Positions 27,248-38,033 of a stretch of 64,000 nucleotides of DNA are shown one piece after another. Positions within the stretch are counted from its first letter, which is position 1, and each line of letters begins with the position of its first letter. The notes below the pieces were generated by a model. The model saw only the letters and a list, made by a program, of their open reading frames with translations. It was not told the origin of the DNA and searched no databases. This DNA is from Lachnospiraceae bacterium (lineage in GTDB: Bacteria > Bacillota > Clostridia > Lachnospirales > Lachnospiraceae). The translations under genes and the position numbers were made by a program. The DNA lies in NCBI GenBank assembly GCA_022791815.1, contig JAAVZU010000042.1:124001-188000 (forward strand), in the 5' to 3' direction.

Positions 27248-28108
27248 CTACTCTATTGCAGATGTTCCTGCAACAATTTCGGTAAGCTCTTGTGTAATAC
27301 TTGCCTGTCTTGCACGGTTGTACTTCAAGGCAAGATCTGAAATCATCTCCTCTGCGTTATTCGATGCCGAATCCATAGCCTGCATTCTGGCACCATTTTC
27401 ACTTGCAACCGCTTCGGTCAATGCTCCATAGATAAGACTGTTAATATACTTTGGAATAATCATATCCAAAGCTTCTTCTGCTTCTGGCTCATAATTCATA
27501 ATTGCCAAATCTGCATCCGATTTCTCTGCCTCATCTTCTTTTATTTCCACAGGCAATAATCTCATCAAAGTAGGAATCTGAGTAATTGTATTTTTAAACA
27601 CCGTATAAGCTATATAAATCTCACTTACTTCCTGATTAGTGAATGCTTCCAAAACAGCACGTCCAATCTGGGCTGCATCACTAAACATAGGTCCATTCAT
27701 TACTTCAGAATAATCCTCTTTTATCTCATAACCATAACGTCTCAGGGTATCTCTACCCTTTCTTCCCACTGCATACACCAAAACATCTTCCTTCGGAATA
27801 TTTCCCTGGGTAAGCAGTTTTACTACATTGTTATTATATCCACCTGCAAGTCCACGATTCGAGGTTACCACAATAAATGCTTTTTTCCCTCCCTCTGCAG
27901 CCTGCAAATAAGGATGTGAAATATTGCCGGATTTTGCCAATATAGAATTGACTGCATCATACATGTGACTAAAATAAGGCTTTGAAGATTCTACTTTGCC
28001 TTTTGCCCTCTGCAATTTTGCTGTAGAAACTAATTTCATTGCCTGCGTAATCTGACCTGTACTTTCAATGGTCGCCTTACGTCTTTTAATCTCTCTCATG
28101 GAGGCCAT
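27248..28108 (-). CDS. atpG: F1 ATP synthase gamma subunit
   Basis: 286 residues. The N-terminal helix MREIKRRKATIESTGQITQAMKLVSTAKLQRAK and the C-terminal helix RMQAMDSASNNAEEMISDLALKYNRARQASITQELTEIVAG (each given by family-specific segments M2-R8, M20-K28 and the R-A-R-Q-A-x-I-T-x-E end) form the coiled-coil rotor shaft. The family GLAGGYN motif appears near residue 85. Order atpA-atpG-atpD as usual. Confidence 0.97.
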   Translation of the reverse strand: MASMREIKRRKATIESTGQITQAMKLVSTAKLQRAKGKVESSKPYFSHMYDAVNSILAKSGNISHPYLQAAEGGKKAFIVVTSNRGLAGGYNNNVVKLLTQGNIPKEDVLVYAVGRKGRDTLRRYGYEIKEDYSEVMNGPMFSDAAQIGRAVLEAFTNQEVSEIYIAYTVFKNTITQIPTLMRLLPVEIKEDEAEKSDADLAIMNYEPEAEEALDMIIPKYINSLIYGALTEAVASENGARMQAMDSASNNAEEMISDLALKYNRARQASITQELTEIVAGTSAIE

Positions 28109-28122
28109 ATTCTCACACCTCC

Positions 28123-30229
<2,107 letters not shown>

Positions 30230-30242
<13 letters not shown>

Positions 30243-30799
30243 GTGCTATCACCCATTTCTTTCAAAGTCTCTTCAATCAGATCTGACTGCTGCTCTTTGC
30301 TGATGGAAGTCTCAATAATCTTACCAGCCATAGCAGAAGCAATTGCAACCATTTCCTGCTTTACTTCGTCCTTGACTTTATTCTTTTCTAATTCTATATC
30401 TTTATCTGCTCTCACACGAATGCGATGTGCTTCCGCTTTTGCCTCGTCTACAATTTCTTTCTCCTGTGCCAAAGCTTTCTTACGGGATTCACTAAGAATT
30501 CCTTCTGCTTCTTTCTGCACATCTTTTAACTTGCTTTCGTACTCTTCTTTTATCTGAATGCTATCTTCTTTTGCCTGCTCGGCCGCATCCAAATCCTCAG
30601 TAATCTTTGCCTGACGTTTTTCAAGCAATTCCCTGACTGGATTAAATAACAGCTTAGATAAAAGAACAAACAGCACAAATATTGAAATTGCTGGTATTAC
30701 AGCATCCACCAACAATTGTGTATCTAAACCAAACAAACGGCTATAAGCTTCTCCATCAGCAGCTAAAAATGCGGTTGATATCAAATTCATTCCACTCAA
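30230..30799 (-). CDS. atpF: Fo ATP synthase b subunit
   Basis: 189 residues. One N-terminal membrane helix (about 28-48, VDAVIPAISIFVLFVLLSKLL) followed by a long charged coiled coil (KRQAKITEDLDAAEQAKEDSI onward to about 160). The start is TTG at 30799 behind AAAGGAGG. It forms the peripheral stalk with delta. The first residues (MSGMNLIS) resemble the start of atpB (MSSGMALIS), both from TTG-AGT. Confidence 0.95.
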
Positions 30800-30853
30800 T
30801 GTACGGCCTCCTTTCCCATATTCTTAAAGATATGATTGGTTTTGCTGCACATA

Positions 30854-31129
<276 letters not shown>

Positions 31130-31159
31130 CTAATCTCTACTAAATCTTTTAAGTTTGTA

Positions 31160-31921
31160 CTATTCTTCCCCAATAGCATCTGATACAAATACCATGGTAA
31201 GCATACAGAATACAAATGTCTGAATCGCACCTGAGAACATATCTAAATATGCATGCAGTGCTGCTGGCCAGACTAATGTAGCCAGTTTTGGTAACAATCC
31301 ATATACCAGTCCTAACATAACAGAACCAGACAAAATATTACCAAACAAACGTAACGACATGGAAATTGGTGTTGCCAATTCTCCAATGAGGTTTATTGGG
31401 AAGAACAAGAAAATTGGTTCAAATAAACCCTTGATTTTCCCCATTTTCTGGTGTTTAAAACCATTGTACTGAATCATTACAAATGTAATAAGTGCTAATG
31501 GTAAAGTTACCCCATAATCTGCAGTCGGTGCCCTAAGCCCAAACAAACCAGACAAGTTGGATAACAAAACAAATATTGCCAAAGTACCAATATAATTAGC
31601 AAACTTTGGACCATGCTTCTTCCCCATATTGGAAACTACCAGATTGTCAAGTGACTGCACTGATAATTCCAAAATGTTCAAGAACACCCCTGGTGCCTTG
31701 TAGGGATCTGCTTTCTTGACTACGCGGTTTGCAATAATTGCAAAAATTATCAGTGTAACACACACAATCAAAATAGATACATGCGTGGTAGTCAGGTATA
31801 AATCCTGCCCAAACAACTGGTATTTGTAATATCCGCTTGCACCAAGTTCCACATTACTGTCTGCCCGTATAAAATTCATAGCTGGCAAACCTCTGGATAT
31901 TAAAGCCATTCCACTACTCAA
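31160..31921 (-). CDS. atpB: Fo ATP synthase a subunit
   Basis: 253 residues with five to six membrane helices. The essential Arg is in ATPISMSLRLFGNILSG (about residue 187), and the last helix carries AIQTFVFCMLTMVF with the conserved Gln. The start codon is TTG at 31921 with AAGGTGAG upstream; an internal ATG (MNFIRAD) is a possible alternative. The subunit forms the ion half-channels next to the c-ring. Confidence 0.94.
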   Translation of the reverse strand: MSSGMALISRGLPAMNFIRADSNVELGASGYYKYQLFGQDLYLTTTHVSILIVCVTLIIFAIIANRVVKKADPYKAPGVFLNILELSVQSLDNLVVSNMGKKHGPKFANYIGTLAIFVLLSNLSGLFGLRAPTADYGVTLPLALITFVMIQYNGFKHQKMGKIKGLFEPIFLFFPINLIGELATPISMSLRLFGNILSGSVMLGLVYGLLPKLATLVWPAALHAYLDMFSGAIQTFVFCMLTMVFVSDAIGEE

Positions 31922-31969
31922 ACTCTCACCTTCCTTTTATTATAGTAGTTTCTTCATTTATGACCAATC

Positions 31970-32359
31970 TTAGTCAGTATCTGAAGAAAAATAGTTATGA
32001 AATAATGGTTGCATGTACGCAGACACCTTTAACGCAAATGCCCCCAGTACCACACCTAACGGATGAAATACCTGCGAAAAAAATAATCCGCTTCCAATCA
32101 CCACAATCATAATTACCATACGAATCATAGCCTGCATACGTTCTCTCTTTACTGCAGAGTCCTCATCTAAATCCAGGCTCTTTTGCAAACTAAAATACAA
32201 ATGAATCGTTACCGCAGCTGCTCCCAGCCCACTCCAAATTGTTCCAAGAACAAACTGCCATTTATTATTTGTCAGAATCACGCCAACTATAGTAATTAAT
32301 ACTATATAAACTATAATTCCAACCAATAACCCTGTCAATGTTTTCTTTTCTTTACTCAT
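31970..32359 (-). CDS. atpI: ATP synthase subunit I-like membrane protein
   Basis: 129 residues from the ATG at 32359 (a TTG at 32389 has no RBS; the ATG has a distant AAGGA, so the start is uncertain). Four membrane helices (about 10-30, 35-55, 78-96, 100-118 in MSKEKK numbering). Genes of this type sit at the head of F1Fo operons and help c-ring assembly or ion uptake. Assignment rests on topology and position as much as on sequence. Confidence 0.72.
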   Translation of the reverse strand: MSKEKKTLTGLLVGIIVYIVLITIVGVILTNNKWQFVLGTIWSGLGAAAVTIHLYFSLQKSLDLDEDSAVKRERMQAMIRMVIMIVVIGSGLFFSQVFHPLGVVLGAFALKVSAYMQPLFHNYFSSDTD

Positions 32360-32399
32360 AACTTTACCAAATCCTTCAAGCCTTTTCAAGTGGTTCTAT

Positions 32400-32705
32400 C
32401 TAAGATTCCTCTTTATTCTTATCTTTCTTATTCTGTTCTCTTTGTTTCTTCATACTCTCAAAGTATTCCAATTCCTTATTTTCCTGTTTTAAATCTTTCT
32501 CATAAAATTGTCGCATCAGGTAAAAGAAATTCCGAAATCCTGTAATTATTCCTAAAAACATCATAATTACAAAAGCAATATCTGTATGGAACTTTTCATT
32601 AAGCCAAAGTCCAATCCAGCCACAAACCAACAGTGGTGCCAACATAGTACATGCAACTTGTGTTACCATAACTAGTGCTTTTATTATTCCTTTATTTTCT
32701 TTCAC
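32400..32705 (-). CDS. AtpZ/AtpI-family small membrane protein
   Basis: 101 residues from GTG at 32705, which stands 10 nt after a perfect AGGAGG; the longer frame to 32759 places that RBS inside the coding region. Two membrane helices (about 8-32 and 42-62) carry the AtpZ pattern GWIGLWLNEKFHTDIAFVIMMFLGIITGFRNFFYLM (key G27, G55, G58, R/N pair), followed by a highly charged lysine/glutamate tail. First gene of the ATP synthase operon, assisting assembly or Mg2+ handling in homologues. Confidence 0.8.
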   Translation of the reverse strand: MKENKGIIKALVMVTQVACTMLAPLLVCGWIGLWLNEKFHTDIAFVIMMFLGIITGFRNFFYLMRQFYEKDLKQENKELEYFESMKKQREQNKKDKNKEES

Positions 32706-32859
32706 TATAATAACACCTCCTGGATAAATTAACACATAGCCTATTAATTCATGTTCCATATCGCAGTTCTTTGTTAGTGCAGTTAAAAATTTGTACTATA
32801 TCTACTATCTGCTTTTCATCCATTGACTTATTAAGCATGAATATTCTCAGCATAATACC

Positions 32860-32888
32860 ATTATACTCATTTTTGAAAAAAAGTCTAT
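32860..32888 (-). promoter_or_regulatory. Candidate promoter of the ATP synthase operon
   Basis: On the minus strand ATAGAC (32888-32883), 17 bp, TATAAT (32865-32860). The -35 is weak but the -10 is perfect, about 150 bp before the first operon gene. Confidence 0.5.
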
Positions 32889-32969
32889 AAACCATTTAAT
32901 TTTTTCTTTTTTCCTTCTCGTTCCTATGCTATAATCATAAAAAACAGATTTACTGCGGGAGGAGTATTT

Positions 32970-33458
32970 ATGACAAGCACGAAAGTAAAACTATATCGAA
33001 AAAGAATGATACCAGAGGAAATCATTCATTTAAAGGATGATATTATCCTGCATAATGATGCAAATATCATTATTACTAAATGGCATTCCCTAAAACCTAG
33101 GAAAGATTTTTCTAATGGTATTTCTGCTTATTTTTTAGAAGAAGGTTTCAAAGTTAGCAAGATTTTTGACAAACATCAAAAATTAGTATACTGGTACTGT
33201 GACATTATAGAATACGAATACAAAGAATCTGAACGGGCTTATGTTTTTACAGATTTATTAGTAGACGTGGTTGTATATCCTGATAACTCCTTACGTGTTT
33301 TAGATTTAGACGAGATTGGAGATGCTTTGGAAACCCGTCTTATTAACAAAGAAAAAGCATGTAAAGCATTACGGCTTTGTAACCAATTGCTAGAACATAT
33401 TTATGCAGGAGAATTTAAAAAATACCAGAATTTGATTAATCACTATGAAACTTTGTAG
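32970..33458 (+). CDS. DUF402 domain protein
   Basis: 162 residues. The DUF402 core is visible: YWYCDIIEYEYKESERAYVFTDLLVDVVVYPDNSLRVLDLDEIGDAL (key W73-Y74-C75-D76, D90-L92-D94, D104, D108-D110), followed by a helical tail LRLCNQLLEHIYAGEF. Related proteins hydrolyse nucleoside di/triphosphates using this acidic cluster; the substrate here is unknown. GGAGGAG precedes the ATG, and TATAAT lies 34 bp before it. It is transcribed divergently from the ATP synthase operon. Confidence 0.85.
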   Translation: MTSTKVKLYRKRMIPEEIIHLKDDIILHNDANIIITKWHSLKPRKDFSNGISAYFLEEGFKVSKIFDKHQKLVYWYCDIIEYEYKESERAYVFTDLLVDVVVYPDNSLRVLDLDEIGDALETRLINKEKACKALRLCNQLLEHIYAGEFKKYQNLINHYETL

Positions 33459-33490
33459 GCATCCCCTTAGATATTACTATGAAAGTGATG

Positions 33491-33547
33491 TCAGTAAACA
33501 TAAAACTTGGTTTGTTCTTACACCAAAAACAAGTTATATGTTTATTG
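33491..33547. repeat. Interrupted inverted repeat after the DUF402 gene
   Basis: TAAACATA-AACTTG and CAAGTT-TATGTTTA arms face each other around about 20 nt. It could act as a terminator for the DUF402 gene, though no clean T run follows. Confidence 0.4.
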
Positions 33548-33592
33548 ACAATTAGCCTTTTTAGCCAAATTAATTTTCTACCAGTAGTGTCA

Positions 33593-33620
33593 TTGACAAA
33601 TATCCAAAATGAATTATAAT
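33593..33620 (+). promoter_or_regulatory. Promoter of tRNA-Pro
   Basis: TTGACA (33593-33598), 16 bp, TATAAT (33615-33620), 17 bp before the tRNA. Confidence 0.85.
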
Positions 33621-33637
33621 GTATATATTAAATTTTG

Positions 33638-33711
33638 CGGGGTGTGGCTCAGCTTGGTAGAGTGCTTGGTTCGGGACTAAGAGACCGCAGGTTCAAATCC
33701 TGTCACCCCGA
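33638..33711 (+). tRNA. tRNA-Pro (anticodon CGG)
   Basis: 74 nt. Acceptor arms CGGGGTG and CACCCCG with A discriminator, D-arm GGCTCAGCTTGGTAGAGT, anticodon loop TTCGGGA giving CGG, and TPsiC arm CAGGTTCAAATCCTG. CCA is not encoded. It is a single tRNA with its own promoter and terminator. Confidence 0.96.
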
Positions 33712-33718
33712 CATCAGA

Positions 33719-33746
33719 AAGAGGTGTTCCTTTTAGCACCTCTTTT
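33719..33746 (+). terminator. Terminator of tRNA-Pro
   Basis: AAGAGGTG and CACCTCTT arms around a T-rich loop, followed by TTTG. Confidence 0.85.
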
Positions 33747-33884
33747 GTAACAGTTCAGACAGGGTCTGACCTATTACAAAGAATTGGGCAAGCTCCGCAT
33801 TATAAGTTGCCCAATTCTAATCCTGTTTTAGTTTTTCTTACGGTCTTGCACAGCAAAGTGTGCAAGACCTACCTGAACTGTTAC
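33747..33884. repeat. Dispersed inverted-repeat element, complete copy of 138 bp
   Basis: The ends GTAACAGTTCAG and CTGAACTGTTAC are perfect inverted repeats. Inside are two strong hairpins: GAATTGGGCAA..TTGCCCAATTC and GGTCTTGCACA..TGTGCAAGACC. Size, ends and the TTTTTCTTA block match the 137-bp element at 62606-62742, while the stems differ in sequence but keep pairing. Confidence 0.8.
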
Positions 33885-33919
33885 CCTCTTTCTTTATTAA
33901 CTATACAGGAGGTATCATT

Positions 33920-34357
33920 ATGAATTTAGAAATGTTGCAAAAAGATATGATTGCTGCTATGAAAGCAAAAGAAAAACTAAAAAAAGAAACTATTTCGTCT
34001 TTAATTTCCGCAGTAAAGAAAGCTGGAATTGATAATGGAGACAGAGAAAACATCCCAGAAGAATTAGTAAACCAGACTATTCTAAAAGAAGTAAAAACTT
34101 TGCAAGAACAGGTAGATACTTGTCCTGCCGAGCGTACTGACTTAAAAGAAGAGTATAATGCCCGTCTGGAGATTGCAAAAAGCTATGCCCCATCTTTAAT
34201 GTCAGCAGATGAAATAAAAGAACTAATTATGAAAGATTTTTCAGAAGTTCTTGCAACAAAAAATAAAGGTCAGATTATGAAAGAAATTATGCCTTCTCTT
34301 AAAGGGAAAGCAGATGGCAAGGTAATTAATCAAGTTGTGGGAGAATTGTGTAAATAA
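33920..34357 (+). CDS. yqeY: GatB/YqeY domain protein
   Basis: 145 residues from the ATG at 33920, which has ACAGGAGG upstream (a frame open from 33860 has none). Helical GatB/YqeY domain: segments MIAAMKAKEKLKKETISSLISAVK, NQTILKEVKTLQEQ, EIAKSYAPSLMSADEI and the C-terminal GQIMKEIMPSLKGKADGKVINQVV. These match stand-alone YqeY, a small helper related to the tRNA-binding tail of amidotransferase GatB. Its biological role is not settled. Confidence 0.92.
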   Translation: MNLEMLQKDMIAAMKAKEKLKKETISSLISAVKKAGIDNGDRENIPEELVNQTILKEVKTLQEQVDTCPAERTDLKEEYNARLEIAKSYAPSLMSADEIKELIMKDFSEVLATKNKGQIMKEIMPSLKGKADGKVINQVVGELCK

Positions 34358-34412
34358 AAGAAGGAAACCATATCATACAGTATTAACTGACTTATTATTG
34401 AAAAGCAAACAT

Positions 34413-34480
34413 AAGGAACGAAATTGATTTATCTGCAGATAAACAACTGCTGTACGATTGAATCAACTCGTTCCTTTTTT
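34413..34480 (+). terminator. Terminator of yqeY
   Basis: AAGGAACGA..TTGATT and AATCAA..CGTTCCTT form a long imperfect stem, followed by TTTTTT. An inner TATCTGCAGATA dyad lies within the loop. Confidence 0.7.
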
Positions 34481-34517
34481 ATACAAAGTTCATAGCATTT
34501 TTATATATTGTAACTTT

Positions 34518-34946
34518 TTAATTTTCAATCTGGCTAATTCTACGAATATGTCTCTCATCTTCCGAAAATGGAGTATTTAAAAAGATATCCACAATTTTTA
34601 CTGCCAGACCAGGTCCCACAATTCTTCCACCCATAGCAAGAACATTAGCATCATTATGTTCTCTGGTTGCCTGGGCACTAAAGCAGTCATGGCAAAGAGC
34701 CGCACGGATTCCTTTTACTTTATTGGCTGCAATAGAAATTCCAATTCCTGTTCCGCAAATTAAAATTCCCTTTTCGGCCTCTCCAGAAACAACTGCATTA
34801 GCTACCTTTTTTGCATATTCTGGATAATCCACAGAAGCAGTATCATAACATCCATAATCCTTATAGGTGAGGTTCTGTTCCTCCAAATATTTTATAATCT
34901 CCTGTTTTAACTCAAATCCACCATGATCACATCCAATTGCTATCAT
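34518..34946 (-). CDS. rpiB: Ribose-5-phosphate isomerase B
   Basis: 142 residues of the RpiB/LacAB family, interconverting ribose 5-phosphate and ribulose 5-phosphate. The catalytic Cys lies in GILICGTGIGISIAANK (about residue 66), the N-terminal GCDHGGFELK binds phosphate, and the family segment HNDANVLAMGGRIVGP is near 98. Together with the two genes transcribed ahead of it (LMW-PTP and Sua5) it repeats the gene order of B. subtilis ywlC-ywlE-ywlF. Confidence 0.95.
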   Translation of the reverse strand: MIAIGCDHGGFELKQEIIKYLEEQNLTYKDYGCYDTASVDYPEYAKKVANAVVSGEAEKGILICGTGIGISIAANKVKGIRAALCHDCFSAQATREHNDANVLAMGGRIVGPGLAVKIVDIFLNTPFSEDERHIRRISQIEN

Positions 34947-34983
34947 CTTTATTCTTCCTTTCTGTATGTAAATTTATAAGTAA

Positions 34984-35006
34984 AACTATTCATAATTGTG
35001 AACAGT
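34984..35006. repeat. Short GTAACTGTTCAG-type inverted repeat
   Basis: AACTATTCA-TAATT-TGAACAGTT, matching the ends of the dispersed element family. Confidence 0.5.
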
Positions 35007-35053
35007 TATATTTAAAAGCTTTATCTATTGTTTTTTAACAAAAGCAAAAATAT

Positions 35054-35518
35054 TTATTCCTGCAATCCATAAATTTTTCTTAGTCTTAATACTATTTTTT
35101 TTATATCTCTGGATAATTCCACAAAACATTCTTCATACTCCACTAAAGTTCCACCATAAGGATCCATAACATCTCCATCTTCCTCAATAAACTCCTTAAT
35201 TGTATACAAATTTGTGTTCACATCATAGTCTCTGCAAATTCTTTCCTTTTGTTCCCTACTTATGGCAAAAACTAAAGTTTCCTCCTCTATATCCTCTTGT
35301 ACTAATTGCTTTGCCTGATGACCCTCTATAGAAATTCCATGATTAATTAAAACCACTTCTGCCTTCGGATTCACTGGCTCTGGAAATAACACTACCAGAC
35401 CACGAGAGGCAATCTCTATTGTATCATCTGAAACCATATTTTTACATATCGCTTCAGCCATCTGACTTCTAGCTGTGTTTTCCGTACATACAAATAATAA
35501 TTTGTTAAATCTTCTCAT
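35054..35518 (-). CDS. LMW protein phosphatase, YwlE-like (probable protein-arginine phosphatase)
   Basis: 154 residues. The P-loop is FVCTENTARSQ, that is C-x5-R-S, near residue 10, and the general acid lies in DVMDPYGG (about residue 117). In tyrosine phosphatases the position before the last variable residue of the loop is usually Ile (CLGNICRS); Thr there is the mark of YwlE-type arginine phosphatases. This loop has Thr (C-T-E-N-T-A-R). Position between sua5 and rpiB, as in B. subtilis, supports that reading. It would counteract McsB arginine kinase, which is not in this window. Confidence 0.85.
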   Translation of the reverse strand: MRRFNKLLFVCTENTARSQMAEAICKNMVSDDTIEIASRGLVVLFPEPVNPKAEVVLINHGISIEGHQAKQLVQEDIEEETLVFAISREQKERICRDYDVNTNLYTIKEFIEEDGDVMDPYGGTLVEYEECFVELSRDIKKIVLRLRKIYGLQE

Positions 35519-35543
35519 ACCAGTGCCTCCTTAATGTATTCCC

Positions 35544-36587
35544 CTATACTTCCAATATGGAATACCCTGCTGCTTTTTGCAGACGATTCATAATTGCCTC
35601 ACCCATACTATCTTCTACAAAACTTTCTGCATAAATACAATCCACCTGTAGATGGTCAAATTCCCGAAGGACTTTATAAAGACCTCTAGCTATTGTTCCA
35701 GTCTCCTCTTTGCTGCCTATACATTGTACCACACCACCTATATACATTTGCTGGTTCTCTATAGTCGTAATTACACCAGTTTTTAAACCTTTCTCTAAAT
35801 TGTCTGTAATTAGTTTATTTATCGTCTGCTGTACCCTTCCTGCTTCTCCTGTAACAATTGTGAGTTCTGCTTTTGGAGCATAATGCTTGTACTTCATTCC
35901 TGGTGCTTTAGGAGGTAAATGTTTATCCTGATTTTGGGGCAATATCGCCTGATCTGTTACAACCTCACCTAACACCTCCTCAAGCATTTCCTTCGTAATA
36001 CAGCCTGGCCGAAGAATCACTGGCACTTCTTCTGTCAAATCCAACACGGTTGATTCAATCCCTACCTTTACCATTCCACCATCAAGAATCATATCAATCC
36101 GGCCTTCAAAATCTTCTATTACATGTTCTGCCATAGTTCCACTTGGTCTTCCCGAAATATTAGCACTAGGAGCTGCTACATAAATTCCTGACTCCTGAAT
36201 AAGACGAAGTGCTACTGGATGATTAGGCATTCTCACTGCAACAGTTTCCAAACCTCCTGTAGTTCCATAAGGAACTCTTTTGCTTTTGGGTAATATCATG
36301 GTAAGAGGTCCTGGCCAAAAATGTTCTGCCAGAACCCATGCACGCTTTGGCACATATTCAGCCAAAATGGATAATGCTTCTTTCTTGGCAATGTGAACAA
36401 TTAGCGGATTATCTGATGGTCTGCCTTTCGCTGCATAAATTTTCTTTGCTGCTTCTTCATCCAATGCATTGCCTCCAAGCCCGTATACGGTTTCGGTAGG
36501 GAAAGCGACTAATCCTCCCTGCTGCAAAATCCTTGCTGCTTCTTGAAAACTCTCTTCACTATCTGCCTTTCTTACTTTAGTCTCCAT
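35544..36587 (-). CDS. tsaC: L-threonylcarbamoyladenylate synthase (Sua5 type)
   Basis: 347 residues from the ATG at 36587 (GTGAGGA upstream; a longer frame to 36635 has no RBS). The N-terminal YrdC/TsaC domain (about 1-200) carries GLVAFPTETVYGLGGNALDEEAA, KGRPSDNPLIVHI, WPGPLTMIL and SANISGRPS; the C-terminal Sua5 domain (about 225-347) follows. The enzyme makes threonylcarbamoyl-AMP from threonine, bicarbonate and ATP for t6A in tRNA. TcdA, which acts later in the same pathway, is at 6514-7257. Confidence 0.95.
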   Translation of the reverse strand: METKVRKADSEESFQEAARILQQGGLVAFPTETVYGLGGNALDEEAAKKIYAAKGRPSDNPLIVHIAKKEALSILAEYVPKRAWVLAEHFWPGPLTMILPKSKRVPYGTTGGLETVAVRMPNHPVALRLIQESGIYVAAPSANISGRPSGTMAEHVIEDFEGRIDMILDGGMVKVGIESTVLDLTEEVPVILRPGCITKEMLEEVLGEVVTDQAILPQNQDKHLPPKAPGMKYKHYAPKAELTIVTGEAGRVQQTINKLITDNLEKGLKTGVITTIENQQMYIGGVVQCIGSKEETGTIARGLYKVLREFDHLQVDCIYAESFVEDSMGEAIMNRLQKAAGYSILEV

Positions 36588-36740
36588 GATATTCCTCACT
36601 TTTCTATGTGTAATAGTTATTTGCGAAACTCTCATAATTTTGTGCAGATTTACATATTAAAGCTACTGCTATCAAAACCGCCAGTTCTTAGATACTGTCT
36701 TTTAGTACCTTGCATTGATATGTGGACATTGCACAAATAT

Positions 36741-37898
36741 TCACTGTTTTTCTACATCTATGCCTCTTTTTTTCAAACGGCTATTTACTGTCTCTCCTAA
36801 TATAGTATAACAAACTGAACAAATTGGGATAAATATCAGCATTCCTATAATTCCCATCATATTACCGCCTAATGTAATTGCTACCAGAACCCAGATAGCT
36901 GGTAAACCAATGGAATTTCCAACTACTCTTGGATAGATTATATTTCCCTCAATCTGCTGAAGTACTAAGAACAAAATAACAAATACTACTGCTTTCATTG
37001 GGCTTACCATAACTATCAATAAAGCACCAAAAACACATCCAATAAATGCTCCTACAATTGGAATTAATGCACTAACAACGATTACCACACTAACTACAAT
37101 TGCGTATGGTAATTTGAAAATACTCATTGTCACAAAAAACATCAAACCTAAGATACAAGCCTCTACAAACTGTCCTGTTACAAAGTTTGAGAAGGTCTTA
37201 TTAGAAAGACGCATAATTCTTAAAATCCAATCTGCCCTTTCTCTCTTCACATAGGCATATAAAAGTTTTTTACCTTGTCTGCTCAGTTTTTCCTTTTGTG
37301 TTAATACATATATGGCGAAGATCAGTGCTAGGACAATGTTTACAACCACACTCACTACAGTTGTTGCCACACTTACTGTAGATTTTACAACACTGCCTGC
37401 TCCTACTGACAAGAAAGAAACCACATTTTGACTAATGCTTACCCAGTTAATGTCTATATTCCTAATTAGTTCTTCCAAATTTGGATAATCTGCTGCAAGC
37501 CGCATTGCTTGTTCTTTCCACTCCTCCAAAAATGGCTGGATATTATTCATACAGATTACTGCTGTCTTTCCAAGTTCCGGAATAATTAACATAAATACTG
37601 CCCAGATAAAGAAAACTACCAGAATTAATGTAAGGACAATACTAGGTATACGATAATTCTTTTTTAAAAAGCCAAGACTTTTCTTTTCTCCAAGATTTCT
37701 AACATTTCTTTCTATTACACGCATAGGTGCATTCAATACAAATGCCATAGCGGCACCAATAACAAAGGGAGATACCAATCCAAATAAATAACTGATTACA
37801 CCCAAAAATACCAAACCATTATTAATTCCCCAAGACAATAATATTGCAAAAGTAATTAATAAACAGATTTTTTTCATATTGTTCTTGTCTAAATTCAT
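36741..37898 (-). CDS. AI-2E family (PerM-like) membrane transporter
   Basis: 385 residues from the ATG at 37898, directly after GGAGGAGGAAT. Seven to eight membrane helices: two near the N-terminus (about 8-28, 32-55), one near 70-92, then a cluster between 160 and 355. The family motifs PFVIGAAMAFVLNAP near 40 and QQIEGNIIYPRVVGNSIGLPAIWVL near 308 are clear. Members of this family export various small molecules or Na+; substrate cannot be assigned. Confidence 0.9.
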   Translation of the reverse strand: MNLDKNNMKKICLLITFAILLSWGINNGLVFLGVISYLFGLVSPFVIGAAMAFVLNAPMRVIERNVRNLGEKKSLGFLKKNYRIPSIVLTLILVVFFIWAVFMLIIPELGKTAVICMNNIQPFLEEWKEQAMRLAADYPNLEELIRNIDINWVSISQNVVSFLSVGAGSVVKSTVSVATTVVSVVVNIVLALIFAIYVLTQKEKLSRQGKKLLYAYVKRERADWILRIMRLSNKTFSNFVTGQFVEACILGLMFFVTMSIFKLPYAIVVSVVIVVSALIPIVGAFIGCVFGALLIVMVSPMKAVVFVILFLVLQQIEGNIIYPRVVGNSIGLPAIWVLVAITLGGNMMGIIGMLIFIPICSVCYTILGETVNSRLKKRGIDVEKQ

Positions 37899-37934
37899 TA
37901 TTCCTCCTCCATATCGCATTCCTAACACCATACA

Positions 37935-37959
37935 TAACTGTTCAGTCTCTAAACAGTTA
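37935..37959. repeat. Short inverted repeat of the dispersed family
   Basis: TAACTGTTCAG-TCT-CTAAACAGTTA: two element ends directly facing each other with no interior. Confidence 0.55.
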
Positions 37960-38033
37960 CCTCTTCATTATGTCTATACCTATCATTATACCTAAAACAT
38001 TTTTCTTATTCAACAAGGAATTGCATTAACAGG

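Noticed and set aside
33747-33884. Possible CRISPR or riboswitch in the hairpin-rich region after tRNA-Pro
   Set aside because: No regularly spaced direct repeats; the same plan at other intergenic sites shows it is a dispersed inverted-repeat element.
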